Origin: Ailanthus altissimus | Lineage: Eukaryota; Streptophyta; Magnoliopsida; Sapindales; Simaroubaceae | Assembly: GCA_946807835.1 (NCBI GenBank) | Contig: OX327684.1 | Location: 31,494,501 to 31,558,500, forward strand | Length of the DNA: 64,000 bases | Direction: 5' to 3' | In this document: piece after piece, positions 11,370 through 24,380 of the stretch | Layout of the letters: each line of letters opens with the position of its first letter | How positions within the stretch are numbered: position 1 is the stretch's first letter | The notes under the pieces: generated by a model | Told to the model about the DNA's origin: nothing | The model's database searches: none | The model's input: only the letters and a program-made list of their open reading frames with translations | Position numbers and translations under genes: made by a program

Positions 11370-14300
11370 GCAATAGACGTTTATTAAAATTACAAGCAAG
11401 TAGAACCTATTTCTATATACCCTCTGAGAAGCTACACTGAAAAAAACAAATGTTCACGGTTTCTCTATAACACCCACAAAGTAGGCAATTAGTTGAAGTT
11501 GCAATACCCCATTTTATAATTCTCCCATGGTAAATAATCTGCTTTTAATAGCTAGCCATGTGACAAAACTGTCTAAGGATGAGTTGGGCACCCCAGACTA
11601 GTTTATACCACCCACTCTTGGAATCCCTACCTTTTAGGTGCTTCCAAGCACTTGCAATAGAAAATTACTTATTTAAGCAACAAATCCAAGAAATCCTATC
11701 CTCTTTGGTAGTTGGGATACATAAGTTATTCTGGATATAGTTCCAGGCCTAGTCAGTGTGCTCATCTAAAGGGTCAGGCAAATTTCAACTTTTATTCCTC
11801 CAAAAAGATCTTTGACTTTTGCATCTCGGGGTATGTTGGCCTATTTGATGTTAACTTGTAGGAACTTATCAACCATGGACTCCCCATTCATTCATGGATC
11901 ATACTAGAATGAGAAAGTTGAGTCATTTCCCAATTCATAATTAAACAGTTTCTTTACTTGGCTTTGTTGTTTAAGAAGTTTCCTCCATGCCCAGTTACAG
12001 TCCATTAATTTTGTGATGCCCCAAAAACCAAGTCTTCAAAGTATGTTCTCTATCATCCATCTTGCCCACAATTAAGATTTAGGAGAAAGTAATTCCCAAA
12101 TATGTTTAATGATAATTGCTTGGTTCCAAATGTGCAAAGGTTTATGCTAAGACCTCTTTCCTTTTTGTCTTTACAAACATCTTTCTATGCTACTAAATCT
12201 CCTATTTGCTACAAATCGTGACCATACCAAAGGAATTTTCTGCACAGACCTTCCACTTGCTTAATAACCGTCTTTGAAAGAATAAAAATGGAACACCAAT
12301 ATACATGCATACTTGACAGAACAGTATTGATTAATTGCAACTACCTGACATAACTAAGGTACTTTACTGTCTAACTAGAAATTCTTGATGTCATCTTACT
12401 AATCAATTCTTGGCAATATTCTTTCTTAAGTATTCCAAAATTTAAGGGAACACCCAGATATTTGACCGATAATACACTATTTTAAAATTGTGTAAGTTGC
12501 AAGATGGCCTCCTTAATAAAATTAGGAACATTATCAAACAAGATGAAGCTCTTATTCACATTAAGTTGCAAACCAGAGACATTGTAAAATTCATCTAGGA
12601 TTTTCTTGAAATGGCCAACATAACCAACATTACCATGAGAGAATAGGAATAAATCATCAACAAATATCAAATGGTTCAATTTCATTTTCCTACATCCCTT
12701 ATGAAACACAAACTAGTCGTCGGGAATACAGTCCAAGCTCATACTTAGGTACTCCATGGCCAAGACAAACAACAATAGGACATAATGTCCCCTTGTTTTA
12801 AGCCTTTCGTCTTTGGAAAGAAACCCTTCAGACTGTCATTCACCACTACAGAAAATATACATAAATATACTTAATTGAACACAGCTCATGATTAGACAAA
12901 TAAAGGAGTAAGAAAATCCCAAGACATCGAATCATAAGCTTGCACAAGTCAATTTTGAGAGCACACCTAGGAGCTCCATGATTCCTATCATAACCCCTCA
13001 CCAACTCATGAGCTAAGAGAACATTGTCTGCTATTTTCCTGTGAGGGATAACAGCTGACTGGCTAAGGTTAATTAAGTAGTCCATAACCTTCCTCAATCT
13101 CAAAATTATTATTTTAGTGATACATTTGTACAAGACAATGCAGCAAGCTATCGGCCTATAGTCTCCAAGGCCTTGAGGGTTAGGCACATTGGGAATTATA
13201 GTAATAGTAGTAACATTTATATTAGTACATTAAAGGATGCATGTATATGATTGTGTACATGTTAAAAAAATTTAAATGCATGTCGAACATACATTACGCA
13301 GCGAAATTATACAATATAATCAATATGTACACATTTCAAATTAATCAAAAATAGTATGAGAATCGTATATATACCCTTGTAGACGATTCAGTGAAGATTG
13401 TTGAACTTTGAAGCCATTTGAACTCACAATAAAGTCATCTCTTGAACAATTCTAGACTCCAACATTTGGTGGGATTATGATAGCTAGAATGGTAGCCTTT
13501 GATCAATATTTCGTGCAGGAATCAAACTTAGTTCAACCATTTAACTAGTTCATGCATCAAATGCTTAAAGATTAAGTTGAAGGACCAAAATACAACTTTC
13601 TCAGAGTTGTATTTTTCTCTCAAAATGGTAGCACGAATTTTTCATTCTTTCTTGAATTCTATCTCAAATGAAACTTATTTCATTTGTTTTAAATAGCCTA
13701 AGACATTTTATGGACACATGTCTAACATGTATCCATGTTTGGCCATGTAAGACTATGAATAAGTGATAAATGTCACTTATGTTGTCCATGCAAACACTTT
13801 GCATGGATAACATTCGTCACACAAATGGCCATGCATAGATGTCATGTGTGTAATTTATTTTTTCATGTAATATGAACCCGTTTGCAATATTTGCAAACTA
13901 TGTTTCTCACTTTTCAAATGGGTTTTAAAATTTATCCTACTTTTCAAAATCTTCCCGGATCGATCCGTACGATCCTTATTGCTACCTCAGTGCTCAACGA
14001 GTACACTTCATATTGTAAGACTCTCTAAATTCACACATATTTATCTTACGGAATACTTACGCAAGTTCCTGAATGATGCCCCACACATATGTTACGGATA
14101 TTATAAAATGACGCATTGAACCATATAAGTTGAGGTCAACCATATCTGTATAATCTCTTTGTTATCTATATCCTTAGAAAAGCAGTGATATAAATCATTA
14201 CCGTCAAATCTCTATATGCTCGATCGTGAACTCATCTCATATTTTTATTTTTGTAAACAATATCCGCAAACTCCTTTGCGATATTATTTAACCCTATGAA

Positions 14301-15532
14301 AAACACTTTCCTGAGTTTTATGCTTATGATCATAAGACTTCTTAAAATATAATCTTAGAGCATCATGATATATAACTCACTCATATGAGTTGACAGATTC
14401 TATATTTACACACATCGAACTTCATGAGCATTGGACCATACCCAGCAACATCCAACGATCAGATCATGAAAGGTCTCTAATATGCGTGAAACCAAAGTAT
14501 GATGGATCACTCAGAAGCTCACTATGGGGCTCAAGTCAAAAGATTACAAATACTACTCAACTCGATAAGACCATCAATTGACGGCTTTATAGGATACCTA
14601 TTGGAGGTCATCGTAAGTCTGTTCAGTATGCAGTCCTTACTAAATACTTGCATGCCTATATGAACTTTTATTAAGTCCATGATCTGCTAAGATTAACCAT
14701 CTGAACAATTCAGATATAGACATACACCGATCTGAAAGGAATATCGATCGACCCGTATCAGTAACTATAAATCAGGAACAATGTTTTCAAGAACATATTA
14801 CGCAATGACATTTCTTAACACCATTTGCAACTCTTTACAACTATATCATTACTATATTATTATCGAGTCTTTGTCTTTATTTCAAATAAGGTTCTAACTC
14901 TCTATAATTACTAACTTTTAACGCTGACCTAAACTCTTTTAGATCAGACCTAAACTCTTTTAGATGAGATATAAACTCTTTTCAATCTACAATGTCTGAA
15001 AAAGTTACAAGTTTCTTACCATATAATTATGTATTAATGATTATTATTGAAATATTTACTGTATAATGAAATGGTATGTAAGCAACATCTCCAACAGTTT
15101 ATGATTTGTAAAGTTGGCCTGTTGAGAAGAAATGTTGCACCGTTTCAGTTACTTCTTTGCTAATAATATTCTAGCTCTTTTGAAAGAAGAAACTATTATA
15201 TCTGTCAAGTCTTAGAGTTTTATCTCCATTAATGCTAAACACTGCTTCCTTGACTTCCTGATATGTAACAAGGGCACAAAGCCTAGCTCTATCATCCTCT
15301 TTTAGCTTTAGGCCTGCATTTATAATTGTTTTTATGGAAGATATAGTACCCATAGTTGAGCCAAACAAGTCCTTGTAATAGGTTACTATAGCAATTTTTA
15401 CTGCTTCAGAATCTTGTATATATTCACCATTCTGATCAGTAATATTAATAATTTTATTCTTGGAACGTCTCATTTGTATATATTCACCATTCTAAATTTT
15501 TGTTTAATCACACTTTCCTCTGTCAGAATGAG
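11370..15532 (-). mobile_element. 5'-truncated non-LTR retrotransposon (LINE), interrupted by a later insertion
   Basis: The minus strand shows, in order, the pieces of a plant L1-type ORF2. The pre-RT region comes first (15.53-15.17 kb: TEESVIKQKF, then ITDQNGEYIQD and YYKDLFGS). After the insertion come RT blocks GDYRPIACCIVLYKCITKI near 13.15 kb, ALKIDLCKL near 12.95 kb, AYDSMSWDFL, and the catalytic box as HLIFVDDLFLF near 12.65 kb (FVDD instead of the usual F/YADD). Last is a zinc-binding RT tail (zf-RVT) at about 11.57-11.40 kb with LLCGCYRETV. The endonuclease is missing, and frameshifts and stops are common, so it is inactive. The 5' truncation lies at the end of the SPL pseudogene. 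Confidence 0.85.
13228..15108 (-). mobile_element. ~1.9-kb insertion splitting the LINE, probably a solo LTR
   Basis: The LINE reading is continuous if this block is removed: QHFFSTGQLYKS on the right joins to NVTTITIIPNVPNP on the left. Read on the minus strand the insert begins TGTTGGAGATGTTGC, a typical copia LTR start, just after CATAAAC. It ends just before ATAAATGTTAC, so ATAAA is a candidate 5-bp target duplication. The right terminus does not show a clean CA, and there is no coding content, so solo LTR is inference. Boundaries are good to about 10 bp. Confidence 0.55.
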
Positions 15533-15539
15533 CTGTTTG

Positions 15540-18010
15540 AAATCAAAGACAAGGAAAGCAGACCATCATATATGAATGCTATCTGATGTTGTGCCCTAAC
15601 ATAAACCTATCCAGTTGTCCAAAAGGAGTTATTTGACAGATCCAGAAGTTTACTCAAATTGAAAGTCAGATCACTGCAAAGCTATGCAAAGTCAAGCAAG
15701 AGTTATAATTGTAAGCCAGTGAATGTTGTCTTGGGAATAGACTGTTCTAAAAAATTTAAATAACAAGAAGAAAAAACAGATTAATGAATATAATTTAATG
15801 AAGGCAAAGCTCACTTCCTCCCATGCGGCTTCAGCCTGACGAAGATAAATTGTCAGAATGACACAACCAGGCCTAATATAGCTCTCCATGTCAGTAGGAC
15901 TGTGTGATAACTAGTCAAGAATCTGCATATTCAAACATTCTGCATAAATATACTTGTTGAGATGGGAAAATATGAGAAAATCACACTTGACGAACTGTTA
16001 AATAAAAGTACATGTGCCCATAGGACAAGCGGAAAATCATTTGGTTCTCTTCCAAACAACTTAAACACAATTCAATTTGTACGACTCTGAAATGGTTGAA
16101 GTAACAACATATTGTATGTTAAGTATCCAAGCAACTTCATGATGTACAAACATGAACTAATGAGATACTTGTAGTAAACTAATATCTATATTCTGCAAAA
16201 ATTTACCTGAGCATCACTTGACCTAGTAGGTGACTGAGCGGATGCTGAATCTAAGTTCCCACTTGTCTGAGGTGGAATTGACTGTTGAGAGTCTTGTTGT
16301 ACCCATGAAGGGCAATCAGGGGAGCTAGTTCCAAATTTTACAGGGACAGGCAATCTTTCTATATCTTCTATGCCATCACCCGAGTCAATATATATGTCAT
16401 TTAGATCAAAATTAATCATTTTGATCCGCCCTGCGTTACCATCTTGAACTTCTGACCCCTAGCATCATGGGCCCGAGACTCTTGCTGCTGCATCTCAGAT
16501 ACAGGTTCAGTTCGATGTTATCTACATGAACCAGGAAGACCTTGACCATTTGCAAGTAAAGCTGAAACTACTTCTGATTTTCCAACAGACGTGCGATCAG
16601 TCAATATATCTTGAGGTTCCTGCAATAGCCCAGAGATGCCTCTTCCTTCAATTTCACCAGCAGGGCTTGTAAGGCTCCTTAGAAGATGAGATAGCAGATC
16701 CTGATCCATTCTTTGGTCTGATCTATTGGCTGCAATGCAAGGAAAAGTTACTCACCTACACAATGTAGCAGTTTTCAACAGTTTCCTGACAGATAATAAC
16801 GAGAGAACCAAGAGCTCATATCTCATTAGGCACTTCTTTTCCCATCTATAAACAGATGCAATGTTATAACATATGTTTATCTCAATGTAAAACCCACGAG
16901 GTTGAAGATTGATATGCTAAAATGGGAAATCACCAGCCATGAAATCCCATGACATGAAGAAGCAATGCAATGCTATATAACAAGGGAGAAACAAATAAAG
17001 AAGAGAGCAATCTTAAAGAAAACTAAAATTTGAAATTATCACGGAAAATATTTAAAAGGAAAAATACTTACAATGCATATTGGAAAGTATCCTCGAGAGA
17101 CTGATCAACAGATAACCACTAGCCTGATCATCATTAAGTGGACTTCCATTACCAACTGGATCAGGATTTATTTCATCCTCCACTTATTATGGCTTGCCAA
17201 ACGCCTACAACAACTTCTTTTTCCCTCGTCAAACTCTTGAAGGACATGAAACCTGACAGAGAATTCAATAAAATATCATCTGATGATTTAAACAAGACAT
17301 GTGAGCAAAAATTTGCTCACTTTTCATATTGTCCACCATCAAAATCAGCAGCTAAGCTAAATTCCTTATAGCAGGCATGCAATTACAAATGCATGCAAAT
17401 CAACGATCATACGAAGCAAACACTCACCTACTACATTGCTGACAAAACCGCTGCATCATGTTTCCCACGAATGCCCTACTAGCCTTGGAGTGCATCTCAC
17501 ATACCTTATATTGCCTATGATAATCCTTGGCATTACTCAGATCAGCCCCACAGTCCTCCACCTAACAAATTGCATGACTTGAAGAACCTCCACCAAACTT
17601 AGTCTTCTTACCACTAGTTCCTGCCCAATAGCCCGCATCCCTCTCACTAAACGAATAACCATTCCCACCAAGCTTCAAAATCAGTCCACCTGCCACCTGG
17701 TATAAATTATGATCTTCAACTTCAATAACTCTTCTTTTATTTTCCAAGTCCCTCTTCCCCTTCTCAATTCTTAAATCAATTCATCAGAACATGACGATGA
17801 ACTATTTGATGAATTCCCAGTCCCAAGTGGGAAAAATTCCCGGCCTACGTTATCATTAGGCACCGAATTCAATGGACTGGCTATAAAAAGATCGCCATCC
17901 CATTCTCAATCATTCAAGTCCCACTCTGGAGTTCTTTTACCAACTGCCCGCAAATCCATAGGATTCAAACCATAGATATGATGAGCATCTCCTCTAAATC
18001 TAGTCTCCAT
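15540..18010 (-). pseudogene. SPL: SPL1/SPL12-like (SBP-box transcription factor) pseudogene
   Basis: SPL proteins bind GTAC-containing DNA through a two-zinc SBP domain. The start METRFRGDAHHIYGLNPMDL is at 18010. Proposed exons are 18010-17428 (N-terminus and first half of the SBP domain, ending [10 protein letters not shown]), 17252-17072 ([14 protein letters not shown], second half), 16729-16207 ([12 protein letters not shown] to [19 protein letters not shown]) and short C-terminal exons near 15.93-15.80 kb ([20 protein letters not shown]) and 15.67-15.54 kb. Introns are retained, so it is a segmental duplicate rather than a processed copy. It is broken: Trp to TGA in LNDWxWDGD, a frameshift after SSSCSDE, Gln to TAG at the first zinc-binding CQVEDC, a frameshift after the SBP domain, a TAA near 16.52 kb and two more Trp to TAG changes. 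The ankyrin and transmembrane C-terminus is missing, cut off at the LINE. Confidence 0.93.
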
Positions 18011-19249
18011 TGATCAAACCCAGATAAGCTAAATCAAAAGATCCAAATCCAACAATTGAGCTCAGTATAAACAAAAATAGTACAAAACCCCCTCGAAAAA
18101 ATTGAAACTAATTTCAATCATAGATCAGAGCTCAAAACCCTGAAAATTTTGAATCCTTAATTGTATCTAATCAGCTTCACTTCTTCCCCAAAAGTCCAAA
18201 AATAATACACCAACACATCCATTATTCCAATTAAAAGCAACCCACATACCACTGAATTAAAATTAACCACTAAACCCTTCGAAATCAGCTATTAAACCTC
18301 CTTAGACATTGAATTCGAAGCTTCAAGACACTGAGCTCTTCACACATCCAACTCTCAAATTCATAAAAAAAAAAAAACTTAATTACTAGAAGAAAAAAAA
18401 GTGAATTAAAAGAAATAATAGTTCTTGCCGGGACGTTAACTAACAGCAGAGTTGGCAGAAAGTTGCACGGAGAGCAAGACAAGTGGAGGAAACGTTAAGA
18501 TGATTGTGATGATAATGGCAAGGTGAACATATTCTGTTTTTGCTTATGTTGATGCATTTGATTTTGATTTTGATTTCAATGGTAATGGCATGGTATGGTA
18601 CACATTAGAGGTAAAAATTTCATCGAGATAGTACAACCAAAACCAAATGGTGGGGTCCACTTGCACACTGCGTGTCTCTTTCGCGCTCGTGATATTAAAC
18701 AAAAATGCCTCACTTTTCCCTCGGCCTACTACATCTCCAGAGTTTTTATCCAGTGCTTCGCGCATCTCTATGAATTGCCCGTAGTGATACCGGGTGATGA
18801 TGTCTCATGATCAAAAGATTGACTTGGCGGTTGGTTTTTAGTTATCAAATAGTCGACCCCTCGACATGACATAAGTCATGGCTAGACATTTCACCAGGGT
18901 CAGTGGATTGTACGCTTTTTTTTCTGTAATGAGATGCATTGAAATAATTTTTATTAAAAATTAGTAATTTAATAATTTTGTATAAATAAAAATTAAAATA
19001 AAAATAAATAAAAAATAATTATTATGAAGTTAAGTATATATTAAATGTATAGAAAAATAACAAAATAGAAAGTTAAAAAAATGGATATTGTTTGTGCTCA
19101 ATATTGTTTACGAATAGGTACCGTACATATGATGACTTTAGAATATTTTTTATTTTGTCTCAATTGATTTCTTTAAATAAAATTAAGACTCGTATAAGTA
19201 ATGACTCTTATTCCAACTAAGTTTAGGATTTTTAAGGGTAATGTTTTTT
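18011..19249. other. 5' leader and promoter region of the SPL pseudogene, then intergenic DNA
   Basis: 18.01-18.5 kb resembles the T/A-rich leader of the minus-strand SPL locus. 18.5-18.8 kb is less AT-rich but has no recognisable frame. 18.9-19.25 kb is AT-rich. Confidence 0.4.
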
Positions 19250-19700
19250 ACTATATAAAACATTCTAAACACAAAAGAAATACAAGCATTTAAAGTTTTA
19301 AAATATAACTATAAAAGAGAATAGATGAGTTAGGTAGGTATTAAATGCGTGGTGTACTAGAATGTAACCTTTGGGAGTGTTTTCTTTTAATTATTGAGTG
19401 AACAAAAGAAACACCATAGATCCTTTTGCATAGATACTCATGTTATTCTTGTATTCATTAAAAAAATCATAATAATTAAAGGTAAATGTTTAGAGGTCTC
19501 TATGAGAGATACTAATAGATCTTATAGGATTATTGATAATATAAGAAGATACTTAATAATCTATATCAATAATAAGAAGCAGGATCATGGATCCTCCGTG
19601 GACGTATACAATTTTAGGCCGAACCACGTATATCCTTTTATCTTATTGATTGATTTTTTTTATCTTTATTAGTGTGTTAATTGTATGTATTCTTATTTAT
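19250..19700 (+). mobile_element. Possible degraded copia LTR
   Basis: A TATA-like CTATATAAAA near 19252, a ~250-bp leader-like stretch and then CCGTGGACGTATACAATTTT with GCCGAACCACGTATATCC near 19597-19633 resemble the R-U5 end of Tnt1/Tto1-type copia LTRs. A weak primer-binding-site-like AGTATCAAACT lies further on (about 19777). No internal region or target duplication could be defined. Confidence 0.35.
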
Positions 19701-20517
19701 GGTATGAGTTATAGTTTCTACTGCGTATGTAGTAAAAAAGGTATCAAGGCAGTAGTTTAATTAATATCATAAGAGTATCAAACTAAAGTACATGGCTTGA
19801 TATCCGTAACAATTTCTTTTCTTTTTTGGTTGATTAATGATTTGTAACCGACTCAGGTAAAAGCCAATGTGATGAATAACATATGACAGATCTACAATCC
19901 TTCCTTTTATAACTCTCGTCTTTCTCTTTAGTTTCCCAGCCAATTTTTTAGGATCACTATATTTTTCATTTATCTTTCTTTTTACATTTTCTATTTCGAA
20001 ATTTTAGGATAGCAGTTTCAGATTTTTAAGGGTGCATCATTAAATTTTTGTTTATATTCTATGATAACCGAATCCATCTAAGCTATCATTTTTTTTTTGT
20101 GATTGAAAAACTAACGAGTGTAATTATTACATTGTTGATTTTTTTATAAAAAAATATTTTATTGAAAGTTCTGAATTAAACCCAATTGATGTATTATAAT
20201 TTATAACACATTGCGATATGTAGAAGAAAAAAAAACAAGAATTTGAAAATTTACAAGTCATTGTCCAAATACAAATACGAATAACGATGTGCTAGAATAT
20301 GATAATAGGGGTTGATTCAGTTAACCAGCATCCAATAATGTCCCAAAGCAAACAATATTATAAAAGAAGAAAAGCTATCGGATCAACCAAACAGAATTAA
20401 GTTGTTGACTTTGAACTAAAGCGGTGGACACTGGAGAATTGTTGGTTAGCCCACATAGTCCGCTCAAGTGGTCATATTGGTAAGATAATGCTTCATCGAA
20501 GACTGATGCAGATAAGT

Positions 20518-21312
20518 GTCTGTTTGGTTGAACTTTTTTATTGGCTAAAAAAGTTTTTTTAATATCAAAAGTTATTTTCAAAATTTTTTATGATGTTTGG
20601 TTATAATTAGAAAATAAATTTTAAAAATTAAAAAAACTATTTTACCTCTATTTTTAAAAGTTTAAATTTTGAATTTTTAGGAGTAGAACTTTTTTAATAT
20701 TTGTGTAATATCACATATATCTTAATAATATTTTCTTATTTTACCCTTAACAAAAATGAATCCTATTTAACTAACATATTTTAATTTTTTTTTAAAGTCA
20801 TTATACTTATAATTCTCCATATCTCTATAGCTATTATATTTTTACAAGAATCTATCAAAATCTATTGTTGATATTTTATTTTTTAAATAAAAATATATTA
20901 TTTTATTTTTAATTTTTGTACAAAATACAATATTTTATATTGATTCGTTGATTACTATGTATTGATTTTATTTAATTATTATTTTTTAATAAATTAAATT
21001 TGAGAAAATATATAACCAATTTAAACTTATATATAAAAAATATCAAATTGTTTAGAATTTGAATATAAATTTTATTAAGTAATTTTTTGATAATTTAATA
21101 ACAAATAAATATTTTTAATAATATACAACTAAATAGTCTAATACTTAAAAATAATTTTTTTAATTAACAATCAAAAGACTAATATTTTTTTTTTAAAGTT
21201 TTACTTCTAAAATTTTTACTTTAATTTTTTATTTTAAAAAATATTACTTTTAAAATTTTACTTTTAAATATTTTTAAATAAAATATTTAAAAACTCAACC
21301 AAATTAACCTTA
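20518..21312 (+). mobile_element. Candidate MITE-like element, copy 1
   Basis: A ~0.8-kb very AT-rich block starts CTGTTTGGTTGAACTTTTT and ends AAAACTCAACCAAATTAACC. These ends are imperfect inverted repeats around TTTGGTTGA. A related block occurs at 46.48-47.11 kb in the opposite orientation. No coding capacity. The target duplication was not resolved. Confidence 0.5.
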
Positions 21313-23339
21313 AATCTTCTCCTTATCTAAATTTTTGACCCGATTTTGTGGGATTTAAGTTAAGTCTTACGATGGATTGGCATCAAATAATCAAATTCTA
21401 TCTTCACACGATTCAATAAAGTCAATTCAAATAAAAAATATTGCCTCGACATACAAGTAGAGCAAACACATCTAATCTGTTAATGGTGCTATTAACAGAA
21501 AATTGACGATACTTTGGATTGCCTTATTTGATTTTGTCATAAACTGATGCTTATCCGGGATCTCGAGGAGAAAGCAAGCCAAAATAAACAAATAGCAATT
21601 TAAACGAGATGTCTTAATAATCACGTGGAGCCACTTGTTGCAAATTCCAATTATCGTTTCCGCAGAGTTCTTCTAATATCGTCCTCGCAAATGCATACAG
21701 TTATCGGTTTGAGTTATTAAATAAAGTTGTCTTCATAATTTGAAGTTCTAGATATGTCTTTGCACCAAAAAGTTAGTAGCCATGTGAAGTGGGCCAAAAA
21801 AAGAAAAAGAATGGAAACAGAGTTTGTGCACTTTTCTTCCAAAAAAAATTCTCCATTTTGCTGTGTTATTATTTCTAAAATTCTAATTATGATGTATGGT
21901 TTTTTATGTGTCATGGGTTGGTAGTGGGCACATGAGCCCACGAATCCAACTTAGAAATGCATATCCTCTTCTAATTATCTCCAGCCTGTATAATACTATT
22001 CTCAATTTGTAGTGTCTATAACCACTCACATGATCCGAGATTCATAATCCAAATCAAGACCCTGCATATATTCTAACCATTACTCTTTCAGCCAAGCTAA
22101 ACAAAAGCCACTGAAAAATACAACCTCAAATGTAAATTTTGTGTAATCTGCTGCTGCCGAATGATAAAAGGCATCTTATCATTAAAATAAGAGTTCATAC
22201 TTTTGTTCAGTACACTCTTTACGAGCAATGTGACTACACCATCGCGAAAATGCAGCAACTGGGTATCATTTTTTAAAACTCCCTTCCAACCAGATAGCTT
22301 TCTCCTGAGAAACTCAAAACTAATAAGACCAATCATATTATCAGACCAATCATTTTTATATATATATATTTTTTAAGACAATATGATTCCTAAGAACATG
22401 CGGTTTAACAATTATAACTGGAATCATGTTATTTTTATTATAAATAAAAATGATATAGATTTTGTTTGTCGCAACACTGCTTGCAGTGTATGTCATAGTT
22501 GCAAGCACCGTCCATATTATTGATTACAGAGTATTAAGCCTCTGGGTTCGCCTAATTGCAGACTTAAAACTTGAAAGTAGTGCAACGATTTCATTTCAAC
22601 TATCTATCTAGATCACTTTTTTTAGGTACATCGATCGCACCAACTTCGTTGAACAGTGAGCTCGTTGAGGTCGGCGGTCGCCCTATCTTATTGGGGCAAT
22701 TTATGTTTGTTACGCAGTAAGCCCAAAAGCCCAAAAATGTCAAATAAGCCCGATCTTCGACTTGATGTACTGGATTTGACCCAACACTATATTATACTAT
22801 TTATAATAATAATATATCTTATTTCGTCCATAAATAGAGGGATTTTGCGTTATGCGAAAATCCGGTCCAGTCCGCGTCGGGGGGTTCGTGTAATTTATGC
22901 GTGTTTTTGGCGGTGAGCTTTACCAGCTCGGAAAAGTTAACAGTGAGAACTGAAAAGAACATCTGAGAGACTGATAAAGAATATGACAAACAATTTTGGA
23001 ATTTACCAAGAAAAAGAAAGTTTACCAGTTTGTTTCAAATGAATCCAAAAGTAAAATGGTAAAAAACTGTACAAAACAGGCGAGTTCAACCTTAAGTGAG
23101 CTGATCTGGCACTACTTACGTTGCTTTAAATCTAAGTCTTTCAACCCTCTTGACGTTTTCATTCTCAAGAACCAATGAATACTCGACACGTAATCAACAT
23201 CGGTGGACTCCAATCCCCTCAAATTACTCCTCCCTTGAAAAATCAACCTGCCGCAGTAGGAGTCAAGTCTGGCTAACTAAGGTCTAAGCGGAAAGAGAAA
23301 TAAAATTAACAAAATAATATATGAATAGCAAGAAAGTTC
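21313..23339. other. Intergenic DNA, no supported gene
   Basis: 22.65-22.93 kb is a GC-richer island with AGCCCA motifs and a TATA-like CCATAAATAGAGG, so it could be a promoter or non-coding transcript start; I recognise no product. The remainder is featureless. Confidence 0.4.
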
Positions 23340-24380
23340 ATTAATAACGACAACAAAGTCAAGGCTCTCAATACGTTTTTCTTCATCCTGCGCACCCCTC
23401 ATCGCCTTATCCTACGCACCTCTCCGCCGGCTCCATAGATCTCCAACGACACGCTCGCTCACTCTTCACAGAGTGATCCATTCAAGCACACAGCTCTTGC
23501 TCTTCTTCATCGCAGCTTAGTTTCATGTACGGATCCATCTACTGAACTTACTTTTTCTTCTTCTTTTTTTTTTCTTTTATATTTGCATTATTTTGAAGAA
23601 CATTCATGCGATCAATTTTACATTGGCATGTAACGGCTTATTCTCTTCGGAAATTTTAAGTTGAACTGTTAGCTAATAAATTTTATAAACTCTTTTATTC
23701 ATAAATGCAGTGTTATTGTAATTACACGAGACTGTTACTGAATTATGAGTTTTTACTGTCTTTACTTGGTGAATTTTGAGTACAGTTTGATTTAATATGC
23801 TCTGTTTGGAGGTTATTAGTTTTATCTAGAATTTGGTAGCAGAACTGTAGCTTGAGAGCGTGGACAATAATCTGGAGTGCAATTTCGTATTAATCACAAT
23901 TTTTACAGCTAAGATTTTAATTTATGTGGCTAAAATTTCATAACTTTGTTTTTTAACTTCGTTGTGAATGTTGTGCATAAGTCTATACAGATACGACCTA
24001 GATACTGATGTATATATATTGTCAAGAATTTTAAACAATGGTGCATTTGAATTTTCTTTAAGTTTGTTGGTAGATGAGAATGTGTTTGATTCTGATCTCG
24101 TGGCCATTGATCATTAGTTTCAGTACTTGACCTGGAATTTATAAAGTTGATGCGACTATACGTGAGTTTGATTGGATGGTTCATGTCAATATTTGGTGAC
24201 AGCATGTTTGAATATCTGTGATTGTTTTCTGTTTAGAAAGTGTAAAATGATCATCATCTACATCTTCAATTTGTCTTTTCCTTTCAAACTGTATATTGTA
24301 CGAAGTTTGAGTAGCTTCTTTTAATTAAATTAAACTAAATATTTTGGAATCAGAGAGGGGCATTATTGAGGCATTGTATC
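23340..24380 (+). other. Probable first non-coding exon and 5'-UTR intron of the PTI1-like gene
   Basis: 23.38-23.53 kb is C/T-rich and looks like a leader exon. The following 0.8 kb is T-rich, intron-like, and ends GGAATCAG just before AGAGGGGCATTATTGAGG, about 30 bases before the ATG. The exact donor is uncertain. Confidence 0.5.

Noticed and set aside
19394..19672. 92-codon frame at 19.4 kb
   Set aside because: Low-complexity composition, overlaps the LTR-like stretch, and no similarity that I recognise.
22097..22336. 79-codon frame on the minus strand (SGWKGVLKNDTQLLHF)
   Set aside because: Compositionally protein-like but I know no match and there are no supporting gene signals.
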